Positions 54,404-63,305 of a stretch of 64,000 nucleotides of DNA are shown here, in pieces. Where the stretch lies: NCBI GenBank assembly GCA_902597095.1, contig CACJWK010000004.1, positions 1 through 64,000 of the forward strand. The letters run 5' to 3'. Origin of the DNA: an uncultured Pseudohongiella sp. Its GTDB lineage: Bacteria; Pseudomonadota; Gammaproteobacteria; Pseudomonadales; Pseudohongiellaceae. The notes below the pieces were generated by a model that ran no database searches, was not told the origin of the DNA, and was given only the letters and a program-made list of their open reading frames with translations. The first letter of the stretch is position 1; each line of letters starts with the position of its first letter. Made by a program: the position numbers and the translations under genes.

Positions 54404-55660
54404 TTACAAATGTGGTGCTTTACTGGCCAGCAGCTGAACAGCGCTGATACGGCGCTCCAGAAATCCGCCCTCGCAGTAGCCCAGATAATAAAGCCAGAGA
54501 TTACAGAACCTGTCGTCATAGCCGCTGGCCAGAAGATCCGATTTACTGTCCAGAAAATGCTCGCGCCAGCGGGCTAGTGTTAATGCATAATCCTGCCCGA
54601 TGTCGAGGACGTCCCTGACGATCAGGTCGGTCTTGTCTGCCACGATCTGAGTCATCAGTTTCATGGACGGCAGAAACCCACCGGGGAATACATGCTTTTG
54701 GATGAAATCTTCGCTTCGGCTGTATTCGGCGTATCGCTGATCGGCAATGGTAATCGCCTGCAGCATCATCAGCCCGTTGGGCTTTAACAGGTTGTTCAGT
54801 TTTTCAAAGAAACCGGTGAGGTAGTGTTTGCCGACAGCCTCGATCATTTCCACCGATACAACTTTATCGTACTGCCCCTGGAGTAAGCGATAGTCCTGAT
54901 CGAGCAGGGTAATCTTAGACTCGAGACCGGCAGCGCGCACCTGAGCTTTGGCGTAATTCAGCTGTTCATCAGAAATCGTGGTTGTCGTAACCCTGCAGCC
55001 ATAATGGGTGGCGGCGAAAAGGGCAAGCCCGCCCCAGCCGGTGCCGACTTCCAGCAGATGGTCATTCTCGCTAAGCCGGAGCTGTTCACAGATTCGCGTT
55101 AACTTGTTGGTCTGTGCATCCGCCAGAGAGTCTTCGAGGCTGTTGAATACGGCTGATGAGTACTGCATGCGCGGGTCTAAAAAGCGCTGGTACATGTCAT
55201 TGCCAAGGTCGTAGTGCGCCAGTATGTTTTTCTTGGCCTGATTGCGGGAGTTGGCGCGACTGAGCAGCCGTACCATGGCGAGCGGCTTGAACAGCCATCC
55301 AAAGCGGCTGCCCCAGTAATCCATCATGCTCAGATTGCGAGCGAAGAAACGTGTCACCTGAGTGATGTCGGGTGAGGTCCACCAACCGTCTACGTAGGCT
55401 TCGCCAGCAGCTGTGTTGCCGCCGAGCAGCGCGCGGGCATACACGCGAGTGTCGACCACGTCTGCTTCGGCCCTGAGCGCTGAGTTTTTATCACCGACTT
55501 CCGCGATGATCCGGCCTTTTTCGCGTAGCAGAAAGTGTCCTTCGCTGGCAAGGCCGAGAATTCTAATGAATAGATTGCGAAGCAACTCAACGGACTTTGG
55601 GCTCCGTTCTGGCTGAAACAGGCGCCGGCCGGTGCCCAGGCTCAGGTCTTTGTTACTCAT
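54404..55660 (-). CDS. cfa: cyclopropane-fatty-acyl-phospholipid synthase family methyltransferase
   Basis: 418 residues from ATG 55660, which overlaps the DUF1365 gene. The SAM-binding segment LLEVGTGWGGLALFAATHYG, VTTTTISDEQLNYAKAQV, VVSVEMIEAVGKHYL and FIQKHVFPGGFLPSM are all present. It transfers methyl from SAM to unsaturated acyl chains of phospholipids. In Rhodobacter sphaeroides, Cfa-type methylases of the RpoE-ChrR regulon contribute to cyclopropane and furan fatty acids. The same role is likely here. Confidence 0.93.
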   Translation of the reverse strand: MSNKDLSLGTGRRLFQPERSPKSVELLRNLFIRILGLASEGHFLLREKGRIIAEVGDKNSALRAEADVVDTRVYARALLGGNTAAGEAYVDGWWTSPDITQVTRFFARNLSMMDYWGSRFGWLFKPLAMVRLLSRANSRNQAKKNILAHYDLGNDMYQRFLDPRMQYSSAVFNSLEDSLADAQTNKLTRICEQLRLSENDHLLEVGTGWGGLALFAATHYGCRVTTTTISDEQLNYAKAQVRAAGLESKITLLDQDYRLLQGQYDKVVSVEMIEAVGKHYLTGFFEKLNNLLKPNGLMMLQAITIADQRYAEYSRSEDFIQKHVFPGGFLPSMKLMTQIVADKTDLIVRDVLDIGQDYALTLARWREHFLDSKSDLLASGYDDRFCNLWLYYLGYCEGGFLERRISAVQLLASKAPHL

Positions 55661-56466
55661 GCTGTACCTTTTTGTGTCTTGGTCGCTTGTTTCTTGGGAT
55701 GTCTGAAGAGCGGAGTGCGCTTGGCAAATAAGCGCGAAGCCTCCCAATAGATTCCCAGCAAAAGATACAGCGTTTGGCTGGGGGCTCTGATAAATACGCG
55801 GCTCAAATTGCTTTGGTTTATTTCGCGTCTTTTGAGGCTGAGCGTTGCGTCGAACACTTTTTTGTCAGGCTCATTCTGGTCGTGTACACCAATGTGCACC
55901 GAGCAACGACCAGCATCCGGCGGCTGGATTATCCAGTGATAGTTTTGCTGCATCGGGTTAAAAGGTGACACATGAAATGCTTTGGCGTGGGGCTGGATGT
56001 CGGCAAGATCCAATAGATAATAATGTCTTTCACGCCAGGGTGTATTGCTTACCTCGGCGAGCAAATACCTGAACCGGCCCTGCTGCCTGAGGTAGTACAC
56101 GTTCAGAGGACTGAAGTAAAAGCCCAGATAGCGCAGATGAACCAGACAGAATACGTCACCCTCCGTGTCTTCTGCAGTCAGCCCGGCAAGCTCGGCGATT
56201 TTTGCTTTCACACTGCGGCCCACATCTTCTGTTCCCCCGATGTAGTCAGTACGCTTGAATCTGGCCCATCGGTACCATTCAGTGCCCAGTTGCCAGTGAC
56301 GGCCCAGCAACTTTGGTAACTCATCAGTCCTGAGCATAAACATATGGATCGGATACTCAAACTCATGCAGGGTCGGAGAAAACCGCCGATGACGGACAAT
56401 CCCGGAAAAGAGCGCACTCTCCAGCGCGTCAGAGTCCGAGAGACTGGCAGCAGGCGCGAAACTCAC
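55657..56466 (-). CDS. DUF1365 family protein
   Basis: 269 residues. Typical motifs: ALFSGIVRHRRFSPTLHEFEY, DVFCLVHLRYLGFYFSPLNVYYL, LAEVSNTPWRERHYYLLD and KAFHVSPFNPMQQNYHW. DUF1365 has no assigned chemistry but nearly always accompanies an FAD oxidoreductase and a Cfa homologue. It overlaps both neighbours by 4 bp, giving translational coupling FAD-DUF1365-Cfa. Confidence 0.92.
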   Translation of the reverse strand: MSFAPAASLSDSDALESALFSGIVRHRRFSPTLHEFEYPIHMFMLRTDELPKLLGRHWQLGTEWYRWARFKRTDYIGGTEDVGRSVKAKIAELAGLTAEDTEGDVFCLVHLRYLGFYFSPLNVYYLRQQGRFRYLLAEVSNTPWRERHYYLLDLADIQPHAKAFHVSPFNPMQQNYHWIIQPPDAGRCSVHIGVHDQNEPDKKVFDATLSLKRREINQSNLSRVFIRAPSQTLYLLLGIYWEASRLFAKRTPLFRHPKKQATKTQKGTA

Positions 56467-57719
56467 AGGCCTTGCCCGAATCTTTCGGCAACATCCAGAG
56501 CGCTACGTACCCCATCCTCGTGAAAGCCGTTGTACCAGTAGGCGCCGCAGAAGTGCGTTCGGTTGTGACCACAAATTTCTGTCCTTCGCCCTTGTGCCAC
56601 GTTGGATTCAGCGGAGTATATCGGGTGGGCGTAAGTGAATTCTCGCAAAGTTTTTTCTGGATTGATCTTGTGCCCGGCGTTGAGAGAAACGAGGAAAGGC
56701 TCGGGGCTGTTCAGCCCCTGAAGAATATTCATACAGTAGGTGACCAAGGGCAGGTCCTGATCGCCGCCTTCTCCGGCGAGAAAGTTCCAGCTGGCCCAAG
56801 CGAGTTTGCGGCTTGGCATGAAGCTGTCATCAGTATGGAGAATGACGCTGTTTTCTTGGTAGCCCATGGCGCCCAGTATCTCCTGCTCGAGGACACTCGC
56901 ATCCTGCAGCAGGGTCAGCGCTTCGTCACTGTGACAGGCCAGTATCACTTCGTCAAAGCGTTCAGTGCCCGAACCGGACGTGATGCTAATCGAGGTTTCG
57001 TCACGGGTCACCGAATGGACCGGGGAGCTCAGCCTCATGCGATCTGCGAAGCCGGCTGTCATCGGTTTGATGTAGCTGTGCGACCCGCCTTTCAGTACAT
57101 ACCACTGAGGACGGTTCTTGATGTCGAGCAGACCATGATTCAGAAAGAACCTGAGAAAAAAGCTGAGCGGGAATTGACCCGCCTGAGCAACACTGCAGGA
57201 CCAAATGGCTGCAACCATCGGTAGCAGATAGTTTTCCCGCAGACCGCGGCCCAGGCCCTGCGCCTGAAGAAACTCATCCAGAGTGATGTCGGCTGTATCA
57301 CCCGACGCAATCGCCAGCTTGCTGGCCTTGTTGAATCTGAGAATGTCGGTTACCAGGCGGATGAATTTAGGTCTGACCAGGTTGACCCTCTGAGCGAACA
57401 GTGTATTCAGATTATGACCGTTGTATTCGAGATTCTCAGTGTCATTTCGGACGCTGAAGCTCATCTCTGTTGCTTGCACTGGGACGTCCAGCTGCGCCAT
57501 AAAACTCAGAAAATTGGGATAGTTGCGGTCATTGCATACGATGAAGCCGGTGTCGATTTCATAGCTGCCGGAGGGTGTCTCAACCGGAACCGTGTGCGTG
57601 TGGCCACCGATATAGTCGTTCGCCTCGAATACCGTGATGTCGTGCTCACGCGAGAGCAGATAGGCGCAGGTCAGTCCTGAGATGCCGCTGCCAATAATTG
57701 CGATGCGTTGCTTTGTCAT
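56463..57719 (-). CDS. FAD-dependent oxidoreductase of the Cfa/ChrR cluster
   Basis: 418 residues. The Rossmann motif IAIIGSGISGLTCAYLLS is at the N-terminus, then VFEANDYIGGHTHTV and the C-terminal FCGAYWYNGFHEDGVRSAL. This is the amine-oxidase-like flavoprotein family seen in fatty-acid modification clusters, with likely action as a desaturase on methylated acyl chains. It is cytoplasmic or membrane-peripheral. A 67-bp gap separates it from the SDR gene upstream. Confidence 0.9.
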   Translation of the reverse strand: MTKQRIAIIGSGISGLTCAYLLSREHDITVFEANDYIGGHTHTVPVETPSGSYEIDTGFIVCNDRNYPNFLSFMAQLDVPVQATEMSFSVRNDTENLEYNGHNLNTLFAQRVNLVRPKFIRLVTDILRFNKASKLAIASGDTADITLDEFLQAQGLGRGLRENYLLPMVAAIWSCSVAQAGQFPLSFFLRFFLNHGLLDIKNRPQWYVLKGGSHSYIKPMTAGFADRMRLSSPVHSVTRDETSISITSGSGTERFDEVILACHSDEALTLLQDASVLEQEILGAMGYQENSVILHTDDSFMPSRKLAWASWNFLAGEGGDQDLPLVTYCMNILQGLNSPEPFLVSLNAGHKINPEKTLREFTYAHPIYSAESNVAQGRRTEICGHNRTHFCGAYWYNGFHEDGVRSALDVAERFGQGL

Positions 57720-57786
57720 TGTTATTGCTCTTTTTAAGACCAGCCCGGATACAACGGCAGAGGCTGTCAGATGGATGGTAGCAGGG

Positions 57787-58509
57787 TTAAGACATTAATA
57801 CCTTCGACAGTAAAAACCGTTGCCAGGCGAATGGCAGTAAGGAGAGTGTTTTCATGAAGCCGGTAAACAGCCTCGGAAAGTGGATCTCCCTCTGTTTTCT
57901 CTCGAGCCCCTGCCGTATCCGCCTTGATGCAAATTCGACGTCTACCCGCATCGGCATCGGGAAATCGTTGAGGTCGGTCAAGGGTGTCTCGACAAATCCC
58001 GGAGCAATGTAGCTGACATGGATACCTTCCTTGCCAAGCGTGATGGCCAGTGTCTTCGCAAGATACTCGATTGCCGCCTTTGAAGCGCCGTAGGCCTCCG
58101 CCCTCGGCAGTGGCAGGTAGCTTGAACTGCTGCCCATCAGAGACAGACTGGAGCCCGCCGCCAATTTGGGAATCAGGGCTTGGAGGCAATTCGCAAGACC
58201 AATCAGGTTGATGCGTAGAACTCTTTCAAAACAGGCGGCGTCAAAATCGTTGGCATCGATGTATTCGCAGGTTCCTGCATTCAGGATGACCAGGTCCAGT
58301 TCGGGGAGAGAGGCGAGAGCGGCCAGACAGCCCTCTCGGTCCTGCACGTCAAAGCTGATCGGTATTGCTTTATCGCCAAATGGTCCGACCAGTTGGTGTA
58401 GTACTGATTGGTTTCGCCCGCAGCAGTAAACCGTGTTCCCTGCCGCCATATAGTCCTGTGCCAGTTTCAGACCGATACCGGAGGTGGTGCCGGTTATCAG
58501 TATTTTCAT
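57787..58509 (-). CDS. short-chain dehydrogenase/reductase
   Basis: 240 residues. Cofactor motif ITGTTSGIGLKLAQDYM, DLVILNAGTCEYI, and the catalytic Ser...YGASK set (LSLMGSSSSYLP with AEAYGASKAAIEYL) are all visible. NADP-type preference is suggested by CGRN after strand two. It overlaps the NTF2-like gene by 4 bp. Substrate unknown; the operon context suggests a lipid or carotenoid-type oxygenated product. Confidence 0.92.
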   Translation of the reverse strand: MKILITGTTSGIGLKLAQDYMAAGNTVYCCGRNQSVLHQLVGPFGDKAIPISFDVQDREGCLAALASLPELDLVILNAGTCEYIDANDFDAACFERVLRINLIGLANCLQALIPKLAAGSSLSLMGSSSSYLPLPRAEAYGASKAAIEYLAKTLAITLGKEGIHVSYIAPGFVETPLTDLNDFPMPMRVDVEFASRRIRQGLERKQREIHFPRLFTGFMKTLSLLPFAWQRFLLSKVLMS

Positions 58510-58976
58510 TGTCCGAGACGTGATTTGAGCTTTCGAATGACGCGACCCAGTAGCGGGATGTTTTCGTACAGCATAGATCCCAGATCGAAATAGTCGCGGT
58601 GATAGTAAACTTTGCCGTTTCGCGTGCGCAGATAGCTGGCACCCTCTACCCGGACGGTTTCACCCCCTCCCAACCTAGGGTGGTTCAGAAACATGGTCCA
58701 CGTCATGAAGACATCGGTGTCGTTTACTATGGTGGAGTGAAATTTGAACGCGCACTTGTCGAGATTAGCGAATTGCTTGGAAAAGTACTGCATCAGGGCC
58801 GGTCGGCCCTGCACGGCGTGTGACGGATCTTCGAAGTAGATATCCGAGGCGTAGAGCGACTCCACGTCTGAGAGATTCTCTGTGCCCAGGCTCTGATAGG
58901 CCTCTTTGACGCGGGACGCCAGATAGTCCGCGCTGGTCAGATTCTGTGCAGACTTGAGTTCGGGAGTCGGTGTCAT
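58506..58976 (-). CDS. nuclear transport factor 2-like (SnoaL) protein
   Basis: 156 residues. The NTF2-like core is VESLYASDIYFEDPSHAVQGRPALMQYFSKQ followed by FHSTIVNDTDVFMTWTM and YYHRDYFDLGSML. Members bind small hydrophobic ligands or isomerise them. First gene of the seven-gene operon divergent from the sigma factor; the candidate promoter at 59010-59038 places the start of the transcript about 25 bp upstream of this ATG. Confidence 0.88.
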   Translation of the reverse strand: MTPTPELKSAQNLTSADYLASRVKEAYQSLGTENLSDVESLYASDIYFEDPSHAVQGRPALMQYFSKQFANLDKCAFKFHSTIVNDTDVFMTWTMFLNHPRLGGGETVRVEGASYLRTRNGKVYYHRDYFDLGSMLYENIPLLGRVIRKLKSRLGQ

Positions 58977-59009
58977 TGGGCGTGGTGGCTGGTATTGTGG
59001 GTATCTTCC

Positions 59010-59038
59010 TTTAACGGAGTCTGTTAATGTTTAGATCA
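59010..59038 (-). promoter_or_regulatory. candidate ECF-sigma promoter for the lipid/redox operon
   Basis: Read on the minus strand: TGATCT (complement of 59033-59038), a 17-bp spacer, then GTTAAA (complement of 59010-59015). The -35 matches five of six bases of TGATCC, the element recognised by RpoE of the RpoE-ChrR system. The predicted start site gives a ~26-nt leader for the NTF2-like gene. Confidence 0.6.
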
Positions 59039-59075
59039 CCTCCCTTTATATAACTGGTATATAGCTAGATCCCAG

Positions 59076-59104
59076 TGATCCGTGGCCCCCTGTATTTCGT
59101 TTTA
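59076..59104 (+). promoter_or_regulatory. candidate autoregulated ECF-sigma promoter
   Basis: TGATCC at 59076-59081, a 17-bp spacer and GTTTTA at 59099-59104. The architecture is the same as the divergent site (TGATCY-N17-GTTWWA). Transcription would begin near 59111, leaving a ~36-nt leader before the ATG at 59148, which has its own GGAAG. Confidence 0.6.
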
Positions 59105-59147
59105 GTCGGTTATGGAAGACGTGGTTTCTGGCGCTGGAAGCATGCTT

Positions 59148-59774
59148 ATGGGCTCTTTAGCCAAAACAAAGTCGGTCAAACAGCCGGCGTCTGTACCGAG
59201 GGTCTCCAACGACGTCTCGGACAGTGACGAGCAGTTGTTGATAGCGGTGGGGAACCACCAGGACCGTGCGGCCTTCAATGCCCTGTTTTCCCGATTTTCC
59301 AACAAAATTTACGCGATGGGTATGAAGCTGACGCGGAATGAGCAGCTGTCGCACGATCTTGTGCAGGAAGCCATGTTGACAGTCTGGCAAAAGGCGCCGC
59401 TGTACGATCTGGATCGGGGAACAGCCCAAAGCTGGATTTTTACGCTCACGAGGAATCGGTGTTTTGACATTTTGCGTAAGATGAAAAGACAACCCGCGAC
59501 CGTTAGTGCAGATGACATCTGGCCGCAGGAGGGCGACATAGACTCCCAGCTGGTGCACGAGGAAGCCGGCACCATGGAAGTCGAAGTCAGCAAGATAGAA
59601 AGTTTCTACGGTCAACTGCCCGCCCCTCAGCGGGCCGTTGTTGAACAGATTTACATTCATGATCGTACTCACGAAGAGGCGGCCGCGGTGCTGGAGATTC
59701 CACTGGGAACGCTTAAGTCACGGCTCCGACTCGGCGTGGGAAAATTGAGACAAATGGTTGGTACCGAAGTATGA
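59148..59774 (+). CDS. rpoE: ECF sigma factor, RpoE/ECF11-like (singlet-oxygen response)
   Basis: 208 residues from ATG 59148, preferred over ATG 59112 because GGAAG lies 7 nt upstream and because 59112 falls on the predicted transcription start. Region 2 (HQDRAAFNALFSRFSNKIYAMGMKLTRNEQLSHDLVQEAM, key residues in DLVQE), WIFTLTRNRCFDIL, and region 4 (RAVVEQIYIHDRTHEEAAAVL, LGTLKSRLRLG) are complete. It is coupled to a ChrR-type anti-sigma by a 4-bp overlap. Expected regulon: the divergent operon. Confidence 0.92.
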   Translation: MGSLAKTKSVKQPASVPRVSNDVSDSDEQLLIAVGNHQDRAAFNALFSRFSNKIYAMGMKLTRNEQLSHDLVQEAMLTVWQKAPLYDLDRGTAQSWIFTLTRNRCFDILRKMKRQPATVSADDIWPQEGDIDSQLVHEEAGTMEVEVSKIESFYGQLPAPQRAVVEQIYIHDRTHEEAAAVLEIPLGTLKSRLRLGVGKLRQMVGTEV

Positions 59775-60472
59775 ATATCGACGCGAAATATCACCCAACA
59801 CCCGAGCAGCTCGAAGGCTATGCTGAGGGGTCCCTGGCACCTGGCATGAATGTGGTCATTTCCGCTCACGTCGAGCTATGCGCCACCTGCCGGCAATCGA
59901 TCAGTGAGCTCGAAGAGGCCGCCTCGGAAGAGTGGTTGAGGAGCACGCCGGATACCAGAGCAAGCAGCATCAATTTTTCGGCGATGATCGACAGTATTGT
60001 CGACCACCCCCAAATCAAAAATGACGACACTACGTCGGACAATGTGCCCGAAATCCACATGCTGGATCACAGCGTTACGCTGCCCCGAGCACTCGCGAAG
60101 GTTGCCTCGGACGGTCTGGTCTGGAAGCAGCTTGCCGGCGGCATCAATCAGGCAACGGTGACTCTGGATGATCAGACGCAGTGTGAATTTCTGTACATGA
60201 AACCCGGCAGTCAGGTGCCTGTGCACAAACATCAGGGTAGCGAGGTCACGCTGGTGCTGGATGGCAGCTTCGAGGACGAGCTGGGCCACTACAAGCCCGC
60301 TGACTTCGTCGTACGAACTGCTAAGGACCAGCATCAGCCTGCCAGTGAAGAGGGGTGCCTTTGCTTTGCCGTTCTGGACAGCCCGCTGACCTTCACTAAG
60401 GGTCTGGCTCGCCTGCTCAATCCGTTTATCCGTTACCGCTTCCGGCGCGCGACTTCAGCAGCCGCTCACTAG
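59771..60472 (+). CDS. chrR: ChrR-type zinc anti-sigma factor with cupin domain
   Basis: 233 residues. The zinc anti-sigma domain has H8, H33, C37 and C40 in HVELCATC, the same pattern as R. sphaeroides ChrR (H6, H31, C35, C38). The C-terminal cupin-like domain has PGSQVPVHKHQGSEVTLVLDG, in which two histidines and a glutamate form the second metal site required for the singlet-oxygen response. In the cytoplasm it holds the sigma factor inactive until oxidised. Confidence 0.94.
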   Translation: MNIDAKYHPTPEQLEGYAEGSLAPGMNVVISAHVELCATCRQSISELEEAASEEWLRSTPDTRASSINFSAMIDSIVDHPQIKNDDTTSDNVPEIHMLDHSVTLPRALAKVASDGLVWKQLAGGINQATVTLDDQTQCEFLYMKPGSQVPVHKHQGSEVTLVLDGSFEDELGHYKPADFVVRTAKDQHQPASEEGCLCFAVLDSPLTFTKGLARLLNPFIRYRFRRATSAAAH

Positions 60473-60486
60473 GCATCAGATGGTAC

Positions 60487-60522
60487 GGTCACCTTCAGCC
60501 CCCCGGCGGCTTGGAGGTGACC
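60487..60522. terminator. stem-loop between convergent chrR and 2OG-oxygenase genes
   Basis: GGTCACCT at 60487-60494 pairs with AGGTGACC at 60515-60522, and AGCC with GGCT inside, giving a long GC-rich stem. No T-run follows on either strand, so it may be a bidirectional 3'-end element and not a classical terminator. Confidence 0.5.
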
Positions 60523-60547
60523 ACACCGCTCAGGTCATCCCCGCAGC

Positions 60548-61234
60548 TTAGCGGCCTACGTCTTTCCTCACCGCGTCGATGTTCATTGCGACTGAGATTC
60601 TTTCCCTGTTTCCGGTATACAGCCGCACGCCGTGCCGGAGCCATGCCGGGAACACGATAAGATTCCCGCGCTGGAGCTGAATTTCCGTCTGGTACTGCTG
60701 AGGCTCGCCATCAGCGCCCCGCATTCGAAAGGCCGTGTCACGCATCGCGGTCATGGGGAATCTTGGATCTTCCAGGTAAAAGCTTCCTCCGGCGTTACGG
60801 GATTCCTGCTCAGTCTCATAGCCCATATCAATGTAGAGCACGGCAGCCCAAAGGTTGCCGGGATGGCTGTGCAGATGATTCAGACCTCCCGCGGGAGTCA
60901 CATTAGCCCACATGCGTACCAGCCACTCTCGGTCTGCCACTGAAGAATCCTGAAAATGGCTCATACGCTTGGCGATATTGATAGCTGTCTGTGCAAGTTT
61001 TTGCGCTGGCTGACCGCCCCAGTCAAGCATGTCTGTGTCGGAGTGCCAGCCGCCGATGTTTGAACGACTTAGCCCCGTCGATGTGGTTTTGCGTTTCCTA
61101 ATTGCAACTTCCAATTCTTTCATCACTTCGTCAGCATCTTTCAGTTCCCCATAGGCGATCGGAGTCTCAAAGATCCCTATCGGTTGAGCTTTAACGCGTA
61201 GAGCGTGATTTTCTGTTGAAGAATTGGTTTTCAT
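60548..61234 (-). CDS. 2OG-Fe(II) oxygenase family protein (TIGR02466/PF13759 type)
   Basis: 228 residues. The double-stranded beta-helix shows LVRMWANVTPAGGLNHLHSHPGNLWAAVLYID, whose key metal ligands are the HxH/D region, then FYLEDPR and a C-terminal VFPAWLRHGVRLYTGNRERISVAMNID, which carries the distal histidine and the 2OG-binding arginine. These dioxygenases hydroxylate unknown substrates and are frequent in marine bacteria. It is convergent with chrR and divergent from the beta-helix protein gene. Confidence 0.85.
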   Translation of the reverse strand: MKTNSSTENHALRVKAQPIGIFETPIAYGELKDADEVMKELEVAIRKRKTTSTGLSRSNIGGWHSDTDMLDWGGQPAQKLAQTAINIAKRMSHFQDSSVADREWLVRMWANVTPAGGLNHLHSHPGNLWAAVLYIDMGYETEQESRNAGGSFYLEDPRFPMTAMRDTAFRMRGADGEPQQYQTEIQLQRGNLIVFPAWLRHGVRLYTGNRERISVAMNIDAVRKDVGR

Positions 61235-61429
61235 TAGAGTCTTGGACTTTATCTCAAACTTGAACCAGGTGGCGGAGTTTAAGACCTAGTGAGAATTATT
61301 GGAAATAATGAACAGCTCGCGACCATTGTGTTTGTCATAAAAATGAAACGAATTGGTCTCAGAAATGAAATACAAGCGGAATAACATCACTATTCTTTTT
61401 AAATCACGCAGTATCGGACAGGAGAACAC

Positions 61430-63235
61430 ATGAAAGCGACTAAGACAAAGCTGAGCGCCATCGCCAGTGGCGTTGCTATGGCAATAGCCTCTGCGGCCAC
61501 GCAGGCTGCACAGCCTCCCGCATATTCACTTACAGGACCCAAAACGGGCGCTGAGATCTTGATTGGTGGAACGCTCAACAATAGAGCTTCTTACCAAGCC
61601 GTTATGCCCGCCGCGGATTCCTTCGATATCGTCGCAACGATCAAGCCAGAGGCCGCAGATGTCGGCAAGGCTGGCTCTATTGTTGTTGCTCTTGAAGTAG
61701 AAGGCGTGGGGACTTTTAATTTACTGTCCGGCGGAATCTGGGTGCCACTCGACTTAAATAACGTCCAGGCTTACAAGACCAAGACTCTGACAGCGTCCGA
61801 AGATATCACTATAATCGACAACTTTATCGGTACCGACACGAACCTCACAGGTGCTTCACTAAAGGCCTACGTTGGATACTACACCGGTGGAGACATCTCA
61901 AACATCACATACAACACAACCGCGGCCTCAGTAGCGATTGCTACTACCCCAAGTGGATGCCCGGCCGGGACCACTGAAAACGCCGCTACTTATAACGGAA
62001 AGCCAGTTTGCAACCTCCCAGTGGGCGATCCGATTACAACGGACATGCATCTTACTGCCAACAACGCCTACTTTTTCTCGGGTACCGTATTTGTTGGTAA
62101 TAATACCGTGAATACCGCATTCAAGGATAAGGTGAGCCTTACCATTGACCCCGGCGTAAGCATAATCTCTGAGGGTGGTCAGTCTGCTCTCGTAGTCAGT
62201 CGCGGCGGCAAGATCTTTGCTAATGGCTCTCCTGAGAAGCCGATTATTATGACGTCCAGCCAGGACGATGGTTCGCTCGACGTATTAAACGCCAGAGGTC
62301 TGTGGGGTGGTGTAGCGATTAACGGGTCTGCTACTCAGAATACCGCCAGCGGATATGCGCAGGGCGAAGGCTCTACGGGCGAATATGGTGGCGGTACAAG
62401 CCCGAATGATGAAGATAACAGTGGTTCAATGACATACGTACAGATTCGTTATGCTGGCTATCCGATTACCGCTGACGATGAATTGAACACGATTTCGCTG
62501 CACGCAGTCGGAAGCGGGACCACTCTCGATTATATCCACAGCCATAATGGGGCGGATGACGGCATCGAGTTTTACGGTGGTACAGTCAACGCAAAGCACA
62601 TTCTGATTACAGGTCAAGACGACGATGCTCTTGATTGGACCAACGGTTGGACTGGTAACCTTCAACACGTAGTGATTAAGCACACCACCTCTGGAGATAA
62701 CTGTATTGAGGCTGATAACCTTGGTGCAAACCCAATCGCGACTCCGCGCTCCAATCCAACAATCTCAAACCTAACTTGCATCACTAGCACTACCCAAAAG
62801 AGCAGCGGCCACGCATTCGAGCTCAAGGCGGGAACCGCTATGCAGATGTATAATTCAGTCGTTGGAGGAGAGATTGCATCAACCGAAGGATGCATCCTGA
62901 TAGCGGGTGATGAGACTTTCTCTCAGTCCGGATCTTCAGCTGCGACTCTCAATGGAACATTGAAAATGGACCGCTCGTACATAACAGCTGCCTGTGCGGC
63001 AGCGCTTGCAGGAAGCGGCACATTCACGACTGCGGATTGGTTTGCAGCTCAAACTGGAACAACCTCCGGTTCCGTTGATCTCGGGGGCCCGAATGGTTGG
63101 ACTAATGGGTCATTGATCAACGCCAAGACTGCAGCAACTGGTCTCGGGACATTCTTTGATGCAGTTGATTATATTGGCGGCGTAAAGGATGACACCTCCG
63201 ATTGGACAAAGGGATGGTCTTACGATTACGACTAG
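61430..63235 (+). CDS. secreted parallel beta-helix protein, TonB-receptor-associated
   Basis: 601 residues. Residues 1-26 are a signal peptide (ends ATQAAQ). The N-terminal ~190 residues form a globular beta domain, then a glycine/asparagine-rich parallel beta-helix region: GLWGGVAINGSA, TYVQIRYAGYPI, TLDYIHSHNGADDGIEFYGG, QDDDALDWTNGWTG and HVVIKHTTSGDNCIE. There are six Cys near the C-terminal half. Related proteins are found next to TonB receptors in Bacteroidota and gammaproteobacteria. Codon choice is more T/A-rich than in its neighbours. GGAGAAC precedes the ATG. Exported or surface function. Confidence 0.8.
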   Translation: MKATKTKLSAIASGVAMAIASAATQAAQPPAYSLTGPKTGAEILIGGTLNNRASYQAVMPAADSFDIVATIKPEAADVGKAGSIVVALEVEGVGTFNLLSGGIWVPLDLNNVQAYKTKTLTASEDITIIDNFIGTDTNLTGASLKAYVGYYTGGDISNITYNTTAASVAIATTPSGCPAGTTENAATYNGKPVCNLPVGDPITTDMHLTANNAYFFSGTVFVGNNTVNTAFKDKVSLTIDPGVSIISEGGQSALVVSRGGKIFANGSPEKPIIMTSSQDDGSLDVLNARGLWGGVAINGSATQNTASGYAQGEGSTGEYGGGTSPNDEDNSGSMTYVQIRYAGYPITADDELNTISLHAVGSGTTLDYIHSHNGADDGIEFYGGTVNAKHILITGQDDDALDWTNGWTGNLQHVVIKHTTSGDNCIEADNLGANPIATPRSNPTISNLTCITSTTQKSSGHAFELKAGTAMQMYNSVVGGEIASTEGCILIAGDETFSQSGSSAATLNGTLKMDRSYITAACAAALAGSGTFTTADWFAAQTGTTSGSVDLGGPNGWTNGSLINAKTAATGLGTFFDAVDYIGGVKDDTSDWTKGWSYDYD

Positions 63236-63257
63236 TCAGCATGCAATAAACATCCGT

Positions 63258-63288
63258 GGGGGAGCGTTTAGCGCTCCCCCGTTTTTTT
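63258..63288 (+). terminator. intrinsic terminator after the beta-helix gene
   Basis: GGGGGAGCG at 63258-63266 pairs perfectly with CGCTCCCCC at 63272-63280 around TTTAG, followed by GTTTTTTT. It separates the beta-helix gene from the TonB receptor gene, which therefore needs its own promoter. Confidence 0.93.
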
Positions 63289-63305
63289 GAAACGCATATC
63301 AATCA

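Noticed and set aside
56472-57224. 250-residue open frame antisense to the FAD oxidoreductase
   Set aside because: Fully contained in a well-supported gene; no recognisable domain.
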